A stretch of DNA of 64,000 nt from Hysterangium stoloniferum (Eukaryota > Basidiomycota > Agaricomycetes > Hysterangiales > Hysterangiaceae): assembly GCA_015178975.1 (NCBI GenBank), contig WHVD01000011.1, positions 620,001 to 684,000 of the forward strand. Reading direction: 5' to 3'. Both the position numbers and the translations under genes were made by a program. The notes under the pieces are model-generated. The model saw only the letters and a program-made list of their open reading frames with translations. It was not told the DNA's origin and searched no databases. Below are positions 1 to 10,500 of the stretch, piece after piece (the first letter of the stretch is position 1; each line of letters opens with the position of its first letter).

Positions 1-57
1 ACGAAGGAACAGACAATGTGATTCCTTCGGCATTCAACCAGTCTTACAGAAGGATTA

Positions 58-946
58 TTATAAGTAACATATCGCAAAGCCAAAAGCTGTCTTCCACCGA
101 CCTAGTGGTGCATACTTGAAGATGTACTCAGCAGGTTCAATTGATGGTATCCGGACAGTCGCGAACCAATTTTTGGGGCGGGAAATTTCAATATCACCCA
201 GAGAAGTACAGTGTGCAGAGGCCTTTTTAGCGCGTTCGTATATGGGCTGTGCGGTGGAATCGTGGAGGGTGTTGGAAGGCGGACGCCACGCCTCTTGGGC
301 TACGACCTGTACCCACTCCATTTGTACCTGCAATACACTCGTAAATACAGCGCTTGGGATGCATGAAACGTTCCGAACTTACACGAACAGTACCAAGATC
401 GCGAAGTCGTCGTTCATCTTGGCACGCTTCGTCCTCATCGTCAGTTGTACGTAGCTTAGCGAAGACGAAAGGCGATTCGTAATTCTCCCAACGGGTCTGG
501 CCGCTGATCGTCGTAGCATGCGTGTCTGTAGACAGAAGAAGGCCGGCGCCCGCTGAGATCCCTAAAGCACGAATGTCACAAACTCGAAGGGCGTGCATGT
601 CAGCAGCGAGATGATCCAGACACACCATCCAGAAATATATTGCCTCGAAGACCAGCCATGGGTGCATGTATCTTCCTGAATCGAACACTAAATTTCTTAT
701 AGAAGTTGTAAACAACTACGGTCAAAAGGGCGCATTCGAGAGAAGGAGCGGTGGCACCTTTCCAGCCTGACTGGGTACGTAGCATGACGTACGGCGACCC
801 TCCGCGGCTACCTCGTACTCAGTGAGGGGCACACCGTCAACCTCTATCCAGACTTGGACGCCGTGCGCAATTGGCATTGGTATGAAGTATTGAGGATGGG
901 TGGCGTGGTCACAGCATTCACGTCCCTTTGTGTGACTGTTATTCAT
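58..946 (-). CDS. DUF7918-family protein, three exons
   Basis: Three minus-strand exons join in phase: 946-758 (63 codons), 715-383 (111 codons) and 327-58 (89 codons plus stop), giving about 263 aa. The introns are 42 and 55 nt; the first is very short and is the least certain junction. The pattern fits the fungal DUF7918 family: an N-terminal strand region with VQVWIEVDGVPLTEYEV, then CYVPSQAGK, a middle segment FVFAKLRTTDDEDEA followed by DLGTVRV, and a C-terminal ERAKKASAHCTSLG block before the end. The function of this family is unknown; it is expanded in basidiomycetes. The ATG at 946 is chosen because it opens the first conserved segment. The family assignment is from remembered pattern, not a search. 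Confidence 0.75.
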
Positions 947-1211
947 TTAGGCTTTGACACACGAAACCTAATTATTTAAGCGACAAATAAAATGTGCTCG
1001 TCTTTAATGAGCTACGAAGCGCTATCAACGTCTTGTTGCACAAAGCGTGCTCTACTGTCTCCAACCCTTTAAATACACCTCAAGCTCAACGCGGTGATAT
1101 GCAATAATAGAAACATGGGTATTAAATATATTCTCACACAAGATTGGGATATTTCGAGCTAGAAGGACATCTTCAGAAGATGGCCTTTGCATCATAGTTA
1201 AAGCTCACTTT

Positions 1212-1834
1212 TCACGCGGCCCTTTTCTTTCTCGCACGTAGTGGCTGAGACTCGTAAGCATTGGGCTTCTCAGCGTCGTGCGCGAGCTCATGAACAACAG
1301 TACTTCCGCGATCTGGATCTTGCAGACTGCCTTGCGAGCCCGAGGCATTCTCTGCGCCAGGACGCCCATTAGTCGCGTTGTCGTGGTGGTGGTGGTGACG
1401 ATGGCTACGACGTGGCCTGGCTCGTCCATCATCCGATGGTGCCGATTCCGAGCCCGATCCTGCCTCCGAGTCCGAGGACGATTCGTCCGAGGATTCGTCA
1501 AACGGTTTGGGTTTATGGTAGATACAGCATACTGCAAGCAACCACACAACGTCACACTTTTGAGTATTTTCATCGCAGCAAATCGGGGTCCGCTATACGT
1601 ACTCTTTGACTTCTTTCTCCCGCAATTTTCATTATCAACCACGCGCTCGTCCCATGCCACTCTTGGACGACTGCGAGGAGCGCCGCGAAGGCGCAATGTA
1701 ACTTGTGGAATAGTTGGCTCTCTGGCGTCATCTCCCTCGCCGCCTTCCTGTCGAGGCTGAACATCAAGAATAGTCATCGTCCGGGATCCATCTGTAGGAG
1801 CACTTGTATTCGGTCGATGGGACGCGGGAGGCAT
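1212..1834 (-). CDS. YPI1: Type 1 protein phosphatase inhibitor, YPI1/PPP1R11 family
   Basis: Two exons, 1834-1603 (77 codons plus 1 nt) and 1531-1212, are joined across a 71-nt intron that begins gtacgt and ends ttgcag. They encode 183 aa. The core reads LRLRGAPRSRPRVAWDERVVDNENCGRKKSK and, across the junction, ICCIYHKP. This is the family signature: an RVxW-type PP1-docking motif (about residues 58-61), the VVDNE block and the Cys-rich CCIYH segment. The tail is acidic and Ser-rich (FDESSDESSSDSE), then has a five-His run and a basic end. Known members bind and regulate the PP1 catalytic subunit in the nucleus. The splice phase restores the conserved Ile, which supports the gene model strongly. 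It looks intact and has ordinary GC-rich coding bias. Confidence 0.9.
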
Positions 1835-2392
1835 AGCAGTAATTGGGATCGTGGATAATGATAATGAGTGAATGACACAAATCACGTGATGATTAAAAAT
1901 AAGGCCGCTTCCGGCATTCGTTTGTAAGTTATCGAAGTGGTTTGCCACCGGCATCGCAGTTCTCATCGCATTCGTTCTTCCTGGAATCCCCCAGACTGGC
2001 CGTCTACTCTGAGCTGCTGTTAGAGACTCTAGGATGGGCCCTTGAGGTGTGTGCGGCTTTGATAGAGGTGGCCCGCCACTGGCACTCAGAAATAAGTATG
2101 CCAAGTACTAGTAAGGACAGTCTCCTACTGCAGAAACACGCCTCCAGAAACGCTTTTGCTGTACTAGGGGCTAGTAAGGAGAGTTTACAACACGCCCCCA
2201 CAAACACCTTTGTTGTCTCTCGTATTTGCCTCCTATGGACTTTGTTGGATGCTTGCGGCCCCAGTCCACCACTGCCACTGCCAGGATATACCACGACAAT
2301 TTGCCCGTTTTACTTGGAACATGTTCATCTCCTATTTGGTGCACCAAGCCAATAAACATGAAAGCGACGTCCAGACAAATCGTGTTATCAGC
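1835..2392. other. Intergenic, with a short diverged duplication
   Basis: No convincing gene. Two diverged copies of about 50-60 bp lie in tandem at about 2108-2163 and 2171-2218; both begin with ctagtaagga and run through cacgcc..caaacg/cacc..tttg. Open frames on both strands across this stretch overlap the duplication and lack family features. Confidence 0.5.
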
Positions 2393-3066
2393 ATCATGCC
2401 ATCAGGCCCTTTTTGAGAGCGGCGCTCCTGTTTGCGGCGAAGTGACTAGGGACGTCTCAGGATAGGTGGACTGGTCGACAGATGTCCCAATCATGGTTTC
2501 CATACTAGCCGAAAATGCTGCCTTTCAAATTAGTCTACAATGGGGCGCAGCGTGTACTCTGTGACTATGCTTATCCCATTGACCAGTAGAGCTGGTGTCG
2601 TGTAACTGAGATTTTTTTACGCTTCCAGCTTTGCGGCGCAAATCGAATCATTTTATCGTCATCGCGCCATCGCGCCCTTTTCGAATTTGCGAACAAAATA
2701 ACCAAGGACATCTCAGGATAGGTAGACTAGTCAGCGGCTGTCCTATTCATGGTTTCCTTATTATTCTTCGTCTTGACATCTCTGGCGGGACTATTTCTTC
2801 CCAAAGGGACGGAGTGTTCATGGCTCACTGCCAAATTTGGTCTTTTTACCCTTACCGAATCCCGGAATGGTCTATACATGATTCACGAGCGACCGCCTCA
2901 CTTTGTGAAAAAAGGACCTGAAATCAAGACGTTTCCTTGATTTTACAGCAAAAACCACCTTCCAAATTAGTCTATAGATGGGCGCTTGTGCTCTGTGGCC
3001 GCGCCAATCCCATTTGCCGGTGGAAGTGGGATTACACAATGGAGATTTTTACGCTTGCAGCGTAGT
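2393..3066. repeat. Two diverged tandem copies of a non-coding unit
   Basis: Copy A (about 2393-2640) and copy B (about 2658-3066) share the ordered blocks 'ctaGGGACgTCTCAGGATAGG', 'CATGGTTTCC', 'TTCAAATTAGTCTA', 'CCCATT' and 'GATTTTTTTACGCTT'. Copy B carries about 160 bp of extra sequence after the CATGGTTTCC block. It may be an old transposon fragment or a local duplication; no coding signature was seen. Confidence 0.55.
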
Positions 3067-4117
3067 AGCTTGAGGATTAGCCGTTGATTGTCTTCGATTC
3101 TTCCAATTATTATTGGCCTTTATGAAAAATTCTCGACTTGCAGGGGTTGCGTTGGTCTACTTATCGTTAATTCTGCCTATGGAGGTTGATCATAGGGCCC
3201 ATCGGCTTCATATACTGTGATTAATACGACCCTATGAGCTCCATACACTGCCAGTGGGACGGCATCACGAGTTCTGCTTCGTTTAAGGCGTAATAATCTC
3301 CGGCTAAAGGTGTTGTGTTTGAATGACTGGGAATAACTTCGGCTGAGTTCCTGCGGCATATCGTAATACTCGAGCTGCATTGCGGAAACTTGGTCAATTG
3401 GGACTTTGTCGAAGATAATAGTACTTCTAATTATGCGGTGTTCCATTGGCTTGCAGCCCTGGTGAAGGTTCATCCACATCCTCAACCTTCTACATCTAGA
3501 CTCCCTATCCACATCCAATGGTCAGGGCTTTCTGGCTGTCAGTCTGTAGGGCATGGTTACTCAAACGGGCAAGATATTTTGCCGGCTCATTCCTTTCATT
3601 CCCGTTCTCGGCGAGAAGTGATCTGGGAGCGTCGTCATTGGTTGACCCGGTGATGATTGCAGCGTATTAATTACCCCGCTCCTTCATTAATTAACCTCTT
3701 TGGGACAATCACTCATTAACGGCTACTACAAAATATCTTTGCTTGTATACACGACTAGTAACTCGCCATGTACAATTTTGGGGGATGCCGCTTGCGAGGC
3801 CAGAGAAACAGCTGTTCCCTCGACAATACTCCAAGTAGCACTCCATATCTTACAGGCGGTTCTTCTCGACAAATGAAGCACGAAGCTTCGGATACTAATA
3901 ATGGCACAGCCCTGATGGTAAGAATCCTGCGCTGTATCCCGCAGATATAGCAAACCTTACCCTGTCACTATGAGGGTTGCAGGATGTAGTTCCCATGATC
4001 TGCACCAGCGAAGTGGTCGTTAGGACCTCTCACGCATGCTCAGATACTTGAGAACGTCCAACGTCCCCTTTTTGATATACAACGCGCAAGGTCTGCCTAC
4101 TCGCCTTGACTTGTAGG
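3067..4117. other. Stretch without a recognisable gene
   Basis: Only short open frames occur here, on both strands (for example 3177-3518, - and 3726-3953, -). They have no motif, no plausible splice chain and no codon pattern like that of the neighbouring genes. Confidence 0.5.
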
Positions 4118-4387
4118 TTATATGCTGTAGGGACAAAGAAAGGAGCGCCTTTCACGGCCGGTTGCCGCGACGTCCGACTCGTTAGGATACTTGCCCGAAC
4201 TGACGACGCCCTTCTTCTCCGGCCAAGGAATCCGAAGACCCTGAGTAGCCGACCGCGGAGCTGTATCCGCTAGCCACTTGGCCACTTGTGGCTTCTTGCT
4301 TGTCGACGACCCCCCGAGCGTGCCCGAACCTGCCTGCCTTCCATCAGCATCAGCTGCGCGCATGACGGTTGGTGCCGCAGCTGGCAA
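4118..4387 (-). CDS. Possible small hypothetical protein
   Basis: An 89-codon open frame. Its composition (MPAAAPTVMRAADADGRQAG start, a Ser/Gly/Lys-rich middle, then LRIPWPEKKGVVSSGKYPNE) looks more like real coding sequence than the surrounding frames, with GC-rich third positions as in YPI1 and PPS1. The family is not recognised. It may be one exon of a larger gene whose other exons I could not join, or chance. It lies about 850 bp from the 3' end of PPS1. Confidence 0.3.
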   Translation of the reverse strand: MPAAAPTVMRAADADGRQAGSGTLGGSSTSKKPQVAKWLADTAPRSATQGLRIPWPEKKGVVSSGKYPNESDVAATGRERRSFLCPYSI

Positions 4388-5239
4388 GGCAAGCGTGCAT
4401 GCCTAATATTAACACGCCTCCGCTGCTAATCTTGGCAGTTAAAACGTCGAGGTGCACGGGGTACCTGCTCTTCCGTGCAGATGATCTAACCGGCTGCACG
4501 AGAGTCTAAGACAGACCGCACGTGGGTCTGTGTCTATCCCTCGTATATGCGAGGCTAGCACGCTAAAGGGTTTGTTTTGCGGCAATGGTATGGATTTGAA
4601 TTTGGGTGGTATGGAAGATCGGGGTGCTGCTGCTGGCCATGTGTCTGACGCACATCATGTGGACTAACCAGCTACAAGCGGTTTGGGCTCAGCGTGTCCA
4701 AGGTCAGCATGACCAATTGAAACAAGCTTGGACTGCATACTAGTACTAGTGGCTTTTGAATTGAGGACTAGCTCGGCAGTGGGGCTAGCGACCCATTTGG
4801 CGTAATGCCCTCGGGATCATCTTGTGACCCATGGCAGTATTCAAACGGAAGCAGAGAAGGAAGAGGATATGGTCGCGCACACATCATATACATCCAAATG
4901 GAAATACGCGACCTGTCATGAGACCTACGGATCAATTTCAATCATAATAGGTCTTATGAAAACACAACATCAATCGATAACAGAACATGCGTGCGATGAT
5001 AATTATACATGTATGTGTGCAGAGACAGGAGAGAGTGAATGACAGGTGGGCGAAAAGTAAGACGAAGTGAAGACGAAAAAAGGTAAAAAAAAAAAGTATT
5101 GGAAGTAGTTGGGGGGTTACATGCAAATGGGAACAGCGAGACAAAGCGATAATGCACGGATCACAAGAGAAAGAAAAGAAAAAGAAAAAAAAAAGGTATG
5201 AGGAATATTGGCAAAAAGAAGTGAAGACAACAAAAGGTC
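4388..5239. other. Intergenic region 3' of PPS1
   Basis: No gene seen. It contains A-rich tracts on the + strand near 5080-5095 and 5165-5195, which is the expected 3' flank of the minus-strand PPS1 gene. Confidence 0.5.
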
Positions 5240-8200
5240 TTAATGCAAATATTTCTCATTCAACATGTGCACCTCCCTCGCCAAATACGGCCAGTTCAGG
5301 CTCTTCTTCAACGCCTTTTGCATCAAATCTGCCTCCTCCTTTTGGTCGCCCGCAATCGCGTCCGCGTCCGCGTCTGCATCCCTCTCAGCCGTCCCAGTGG
5401 AATCAACATCCATCTCAGTGTCTTTTTTCTCACTTTGCACCTGCGCCGCCTCCTCCCCTACACTCCGCCCCGCCCTCCGCTGCCTGAACTCTTCCCTCAC
5501 TTTCTCCCTGGCAAGTTCGACCTCCCAGCCGCACAGATTATAGAGCAGCCGCATGTTGGGTTGGATCAGCACACTGAGCCGACGCGAGCGGACGATGAGA
5601 TACGCGTCGACAAGGGACAGGGAGAGGTGTTTCATAACGTAGGCAATCTACGCGCAAAGGAGTTGGAATCTCGTCAGGGTTCGAATGCAAGTGGGAGAGA
5701 TATGTCTTGCCACTCACAGTAACAGTCGCGCTCCTCGACACCCCCACTCTACAATGCACAAGCACTTTCCCTCCTTCCAAACGCGCTTTCTCAATCCAAT
5801 CACAAATCGACGCAAAGGCCGGACGGAGACTGTCAATCCCATCATCGCACACACCCTAGTATAGGTTAACAAAAAAAAAAACACATGAGCCATTCATTTC
5901 GCGGCCGAAACACAAAAACGCGAAAAAAACATACCTTGATATCCAAAACTTTAATCCGCCCCTCTTTCTCCTCCCGCCAAAGCGACCCTACCGATTTCCG
6001 CCTAACGCCGCCGTTCTGCCCATTCCCAGCTGCACAAAACACAACCTGATACTCTTCCTTCTCAGTTTCACCACACGCAGGTGGGACGAGTGCACACTCC
6101 CCTACCGACACGACATGTGTAATCTCGAGGGCATGCAGCATATATGCGTTCGAGGCATGGTTTCTAGCCGCAGGTCAGAGAAGTGACAGGTAAAATAGGG
6201 ACCCCGAAAAGTAACGACTCACAAGTTCCCCAAATACAAAAACGGCAACACTCTGGACGGAAAACTCCCATCAAACCTTTCGTCGTTGAACCACGATTGG
6301 TGGTCCACCAGGGCTGGTAGTAACGGGCTCGTCTGCGACCGCGCACGGCGCTGCAGCTGCTGCTCCGGCGGGGTAATTGGCGTGCTAGGGATCGACGTCG
6401 ACAGGGCCGGAGACGTCGTCGTATTATTAGAGCTTGAAATCGACGACGACGAAGACCGCCCCATCAATGCCCCCCAGCCCCACCTTTCCCGTCCAGCCCG
6501 CTCCCGCTCCCTCGCTGCACCACCACCTGCATAATACCGCCCCTCAATCCTCCTCAACACACCTAGATCCCACGCCTGCACGAAAAAGCTCCTTCCCCGC
6601 CCCACCTGCAGTTCCAAGTACGCCTCGGGCAGAGAACACCGCCGCTCGCTCATCAGCACCGAGAGAGCAAGCACAGACGATTCCGTATACCCATCGTGCG
6701 AGTATATGAGAACTTTAGCTCGGCGCGGGCGATGGAGAAGGGTGTGCAGAAATGCGAGGAAAGGTGCAAGCAGCGTCAGTGTTGCCGCGGTGGAGGGTGG
6801 ACATGCAGGGAATGAAAAGTGAATAATGGTGTTAGCGTTGGGCGGGGGACGGGGTGGTGAAGACGCAGGAGATGCAAAGGCAGTCGGGGTGCCCGCATGG
6901 GCATACCCCGTCGCCCATAATGTATCTAGCGCGGCAAGATGTTCCTCTGCTTGCTTCAGAAGAGCGGCCTGCGGCCATCCCGCTTGGTCGTGGCACTCGA
7001 CGCATAAATCATATCCCTCAGGATTGTTCGCTTTCCATTCGAACGGAGCCTCGGGGTCGCCGTTCTCCCAGATGGGGACATCAGCAGCGTTCCCCAGCCA
7101 GACACCAGGAATGATCTCAGAGGCACGGGTGAGGTCCTGCATCTCTGCCATTTCGCGAGCAGGGAACGAGACATGATTCGTGGCGATGCCTTTGGAGGTT
7201 ATGCTGATGAGATCAGGGTGTTCGCTTTCGAAGGTCGAGAAGGGAGATGTGACGATGAATACGTTGTACGTTGGAAGCGGGGGAGGTGCGGGAGAGGAAG
7301 AGGAGCGCAGAGCGGCTTCTTCCCGCGCGGCGAGGCGCTGAGAATATTTGTGTTCGATGGCAAGCTTGAACCGCTCGGCAAGGGCGAAGGCGCCGCGGGT
7401 GAGGCCTTTTGGCGAGTAGACGACGACGTCTGAGAGTGTAGCGTATATGGGAACTTGTATGCCGAAATTACGGAGGGATATGCCTGAGAATGGGGTACTT
7501 TAGACGATTGACGCAAAAAGTGCTAGTGAATCATACCTTTTGGGATGTTCGGGGGGATGAATGCAGGGCCGGAGGGGTTTGTGGTGAGCAGCTCTGACGG
7601 ATGAAATGTGGAAGTGAGGAGGTGTGACGTGAGATATGGTTTTGGCGACGACGAGAGTGGGGACGGGAGACTCGAGGAAGACGCAGAGGAATGCAGCGAT
7701 GTCGCGGTGGTGCTTACGGAGAGTGCAGACGACGACATTGCGTGGGAGAATATAGAGTCTGTAGAGGACGAGAGGGTGGACTCTGCGTCGGATTTGCGGC
7801 GGTTGGGGTTGGGCATGTCAGTAGACGAGGCGGGGGATGTCGAAATTGATATCGCAGCGGTCGTTGCGGCCGTGCTGTTTGCGGCTGCTGCTTCATCCAG
7901 GGCCATATCCATGTCACCGAGGGGCAGGGCCTCGTCGTCGCTGTCACCATCCAAAAACAGCTCGTCTCTCTCATCGACATCATGCTCCTCGTTTACAGCG
8001 ACGACGTCTTCATCGTCTGCGACGACCCAGATGAGGCCTCTATAATTAGGAACCTGGACACTTGCTCCGTTCTTGGAGAAGAAGTGGTTCTGTGCGAGGT
8101 TGTCTCCCTCGAGGCCATGCAAAAAGGGGAAGAGGACAGAGTCTGGGACATCTGAGGTGAGATGGAGGTGTCTAATTTGAGCAAACTGGGCAGCTGTGAG

Positions 8201-8323
8201 GGCGCGAATGGGGGCATGGGGGGCAGGACGGGGCAGGAGGACTTTGAGGGATGAGAGGAAGTTTTGAGGATATTGGAGGCCGTTGACGAAAGGAGATGGT
8301 GGTGGTTGTGGAGAGAAGGCCAT
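5240..8323 (-). CDS. PPS1: Dual-specificity protein phosphatase PPS1-like, five exons
   Basis: The exons are 8323-7537, 7483-6223, 6163-5935, 5855-5718 and 5647-5240, with introns of 53, 59, 79 and 70 nt. All begin GT and end AG, and the phase closes to 940 aa. The C-terminal half is a DSP phosphatase: FLYLGNL then NHASNAYMLHALEITHVVSVGE across the exon 2/3 junction, and the catalytic HCRVGVSRS loop (His793, Cys794, Arg800 by my count). This is followed by AYVMKHLSLSLVDAYLIVRSRR, which holds the usual helix after the P-loop. The N-terminal half has the fungal PPS1 layout: an FLHGLEGDN segment, a Ser/Ala-rich low-complexity linker, and a second degenerate phosphatase-like region with YSHDGYTESS. 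In yeast, PPS1 dephosphorylates Tyr and Ser/Thr and affects S-phase and cell-cycle checkpoints. The tail is acidic, then ends LNEKYLH. It appears intact. Confidence 0.9.
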
Positions 8324-9648
8324 TGAAGTGGAGGAGGACGAGGAGGAGCGGAGTTGTAGGAGGGATTCGTGCTAGTTCTATCTAATAGGTATAGTTCAGG
8401 GTTAGGATGAACGTTGCATTCGAGTTGGATTCCCGGTTGATAAATTCTAAAATAAAGCAGGATCTGTGATATAAGATCTAACTGTGTTTGAGACAGGCCT
8501 TGGTGCACCTCGACGGTGCCCCCAAGTACTCCGGCGGAGGGGTTTAAGCCAGATCGGAAGACGGGAAGAAAAATCTGGATTAAAAAAGGACACGATTTGT
8601 GTGAAATTCCTTGGCTGATCAGAGTCTTTTCACACTTCTTATCAGGGACGGGAGATAATCGAAGTTGGTAAGTATTAAAGTAATCGAAGGGACAATCGAA
8701 GGGACAATCTCACATGTGATCCACCATCTAGCGCTGAACCTGGGGCAGTACTTAGTACGGTAGTACTTTGATATTATTAATTAACGGAGCGATACTAATC
8801 TTCGGGAATGATGAGCGAAATAGGAAGGATAAATACTACACAAATATCAGGAAAAAAACAACCGAACATAATTCCTAAGAACTCAATACCATCAATTTCT
8901 AATCCCCAAGAACTCAAAATGCTTAAAGCCCACACGTCAAACACCACTCTTTTCTCATTCGCGCCATAAACAGCCGCTGTTACGGCAGACAATGGAATCC
9001 TCGATCTGCCGCCCTCTGATCGATAGCTGTAATCGCGTATGCGACATCTGGTTCAGCTATAAAATGTAAAACAGAAGGCGCATAGACACAATAACATTGT
9101 CTGTCTCTCAGTGAATTTCTACCCAATCCCCGACGCCAAAATCGCTTGTCTGTCCAATCATCTGACCACCGGCTGTTGTCTCCACCCAAATCACCGTCCC
9201 ATTTAATGACGATGGTTTCATAAAACTGCTTAAAAGGGTAGATGTGTATAATAATAATAATAAGCTTGTGTCTTGTCGCATATATGCTATTAGCACATTT
9301 GAAACAATTACACAACGTCGAGCAACGGGTCTTTTCCCCAGTAACAACTCAGCACGCTTTTCGCTATTCTGAACGGCAAAGTCCTATCGAAAGAGTACTT
9401 TTCATGTTTTTCAGAATTCGTCCGAACACCGGCACACGGACAGCTTGCCTAACCGGTTTGCCATCCCGGGATTTGATTTATTGAAAAAATGTGTACCTAG
9501 CACCACCCCCGAGACACTTTCAGCAATCACACCCGATTTCAGTGCCCAAGATCTATTGATCCGTCGCCTCGCTATCCAATCGCAGAATTTATCATAATTG
9601 TGGCAGATCTATGTGTTCAAGACTAATATTTTATTTGCGTATAGCACA
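8324..9648. other. Upstream region of PPS1 and further intergenic DNA
   Basis: No firm gene. On the minus strand, 9220-9108 could encode a C-terminal-looking segment (NGTVIWVETTAGGQMIGQTS..VGDWVEIH, then stop), perhaps a relic exon, but I found no upstream exons. The promoter of the minus-strand PPS1 gene should lie within about 8324-8600. Confidence 0.4.
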
Positions 9649-9849
9649 ATGAACGATGGCTCTTCACAGCAACGCCCGCCGTCGCGTGCGTCTGTTGGAG
9701 TTCCTAAAGAGGAAGCGACCTCCACACTCACGCCAGTGATTCTTTCATTCACCCCGTCCCAAATGGTCCTGGGAATTAGGCTCGAATTGCCGAGCTGTTC
9801 TTCCTCAGAGCAATGTGTCTGCCATCTTGTTTGCGTACAGGTATATTAA
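9649..9849 (+). CDS. Possible short hypothetical ORF
   Basis: A 66-codon frame beginning MNDGSSQQRPPSRASVGVPKEE, with a Ser/Pro-rich start like many fungal N-termini. A cag|gt context near 9838 could be a splice site, but no next exon was found. Unrecognised; it may be chance. Confidence 0.22.
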   Translation: MNDGSSQQRPPSRASVGVPKEEATSTLTPVILSFTPSQMVLGIRLELPSCSSSEQCVCHLVCVQVY

Positions 9850-9854
9850 CCCGA

Positions 9855-10500
9855 CTAAGTAGTATGGCCCCACACCCGCTCTGGCAGCCCTCCTGCCCAG
9901 TTACTCTCCATGTTCCCACTCCTTTTGTCTAACCCCACGTTCCCATGTTTCTCCTTCTGGCTCACGCGATTGACCTTGGAAGCGCATCTCTTCTTCCTTT
10001 TTATCTCCAGCCACTTCTGCAGATTTTTTTGCTCCAAATTAAATATCTGAGCCGAAATAGCGCTTGTCTCCATCTTTTTCCAAGGGCTACGCCCGTATCG
10101 GGACAGAGTACCACAGCCACCATATCTCTGATAATGCCACGGCCTTCTCTGCTCGTTAATACTGGTTCTCAGCTCACAGCGCCGATGGATGGTCTCGAGT
10201 GCATCTAGCCGAGAAAAATCCAGCGTGCTATTATTATTGCGCGCGCGCGACCGTCCGGATCCGCAGGACCATCGATGTCGCTCTCCCAAAATCGTGGATA
10301 CGTTTTGAAATTCGCCGCCACTCCGCTTCCGCGGCTGTCACTCTGTCTTCTAGGCGTTGCTTCGCTCGTGGCCGGGCAGTGCGACAGTCAGGACACGTTC
10401 TGCAGATGGGGTGTCCATAGGAACCTGGAGCGCCGAGGGCCCTATCACTGACAGTATTTCACAGCGCAGGCTCGTCAAAACGCGCTTCACTGTCGCGTTA
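9855..10500 (-). pseudogene. Remnant of a RING-finger protein gene
   Basis: Reading down the minus strand, one frame gives VKRVLTSLRCEILSVIGPSALQVP. A shift of one base then gives GHPICRTCPDCRTARPRAKQ followed by a charged helical stretch. Together these resemble a RING finger: a CxxC knuckle with the second Cys now Leu, the CGHPxC core, then CPDC. A third frame from about 10289 to 9855 continues with plausible coding sequence (FNLEQKNLQKWLEIKRKK) to a stop. The frame breaks and the lost Cys suggest a pseudogene. RING proteins are usually E3 ubiquitin ligases; function here is not claimed. Confidence 0.4.

Noticed and set aside
1278..1760. Plus-strand frame of 160 codons opposite YPI1
   Set aside because: It overlaps both exons and the intron of the clearly conserved YPI1 gene on the other strand; no motif of its own.
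2631..2940. Two overlapping plus-strand frames
   Set aside because: They lie inside the diverged tandem non-coding copies and do not continue into the other copy.
3177..3518. Minus-strand frame of 113 codons
   Set aside because: No recognisable family, a Met/Arg-rich chance composition, and a competing frame on the other strand.
7608..8045. Plus-strand frame of 145 codons opposite PPS1
   Set aside because: Shadow of the Ser/Ala-rich low-complexity linker of PPS1.
8551..8561. Match to the start of a sequencing adapter (agatcggaaga)
   Set aside because: Only 11 bases match and the sequence then departs from the adapter. It is embedded in ordinary intergenic DNA, so chance is the better explanation.
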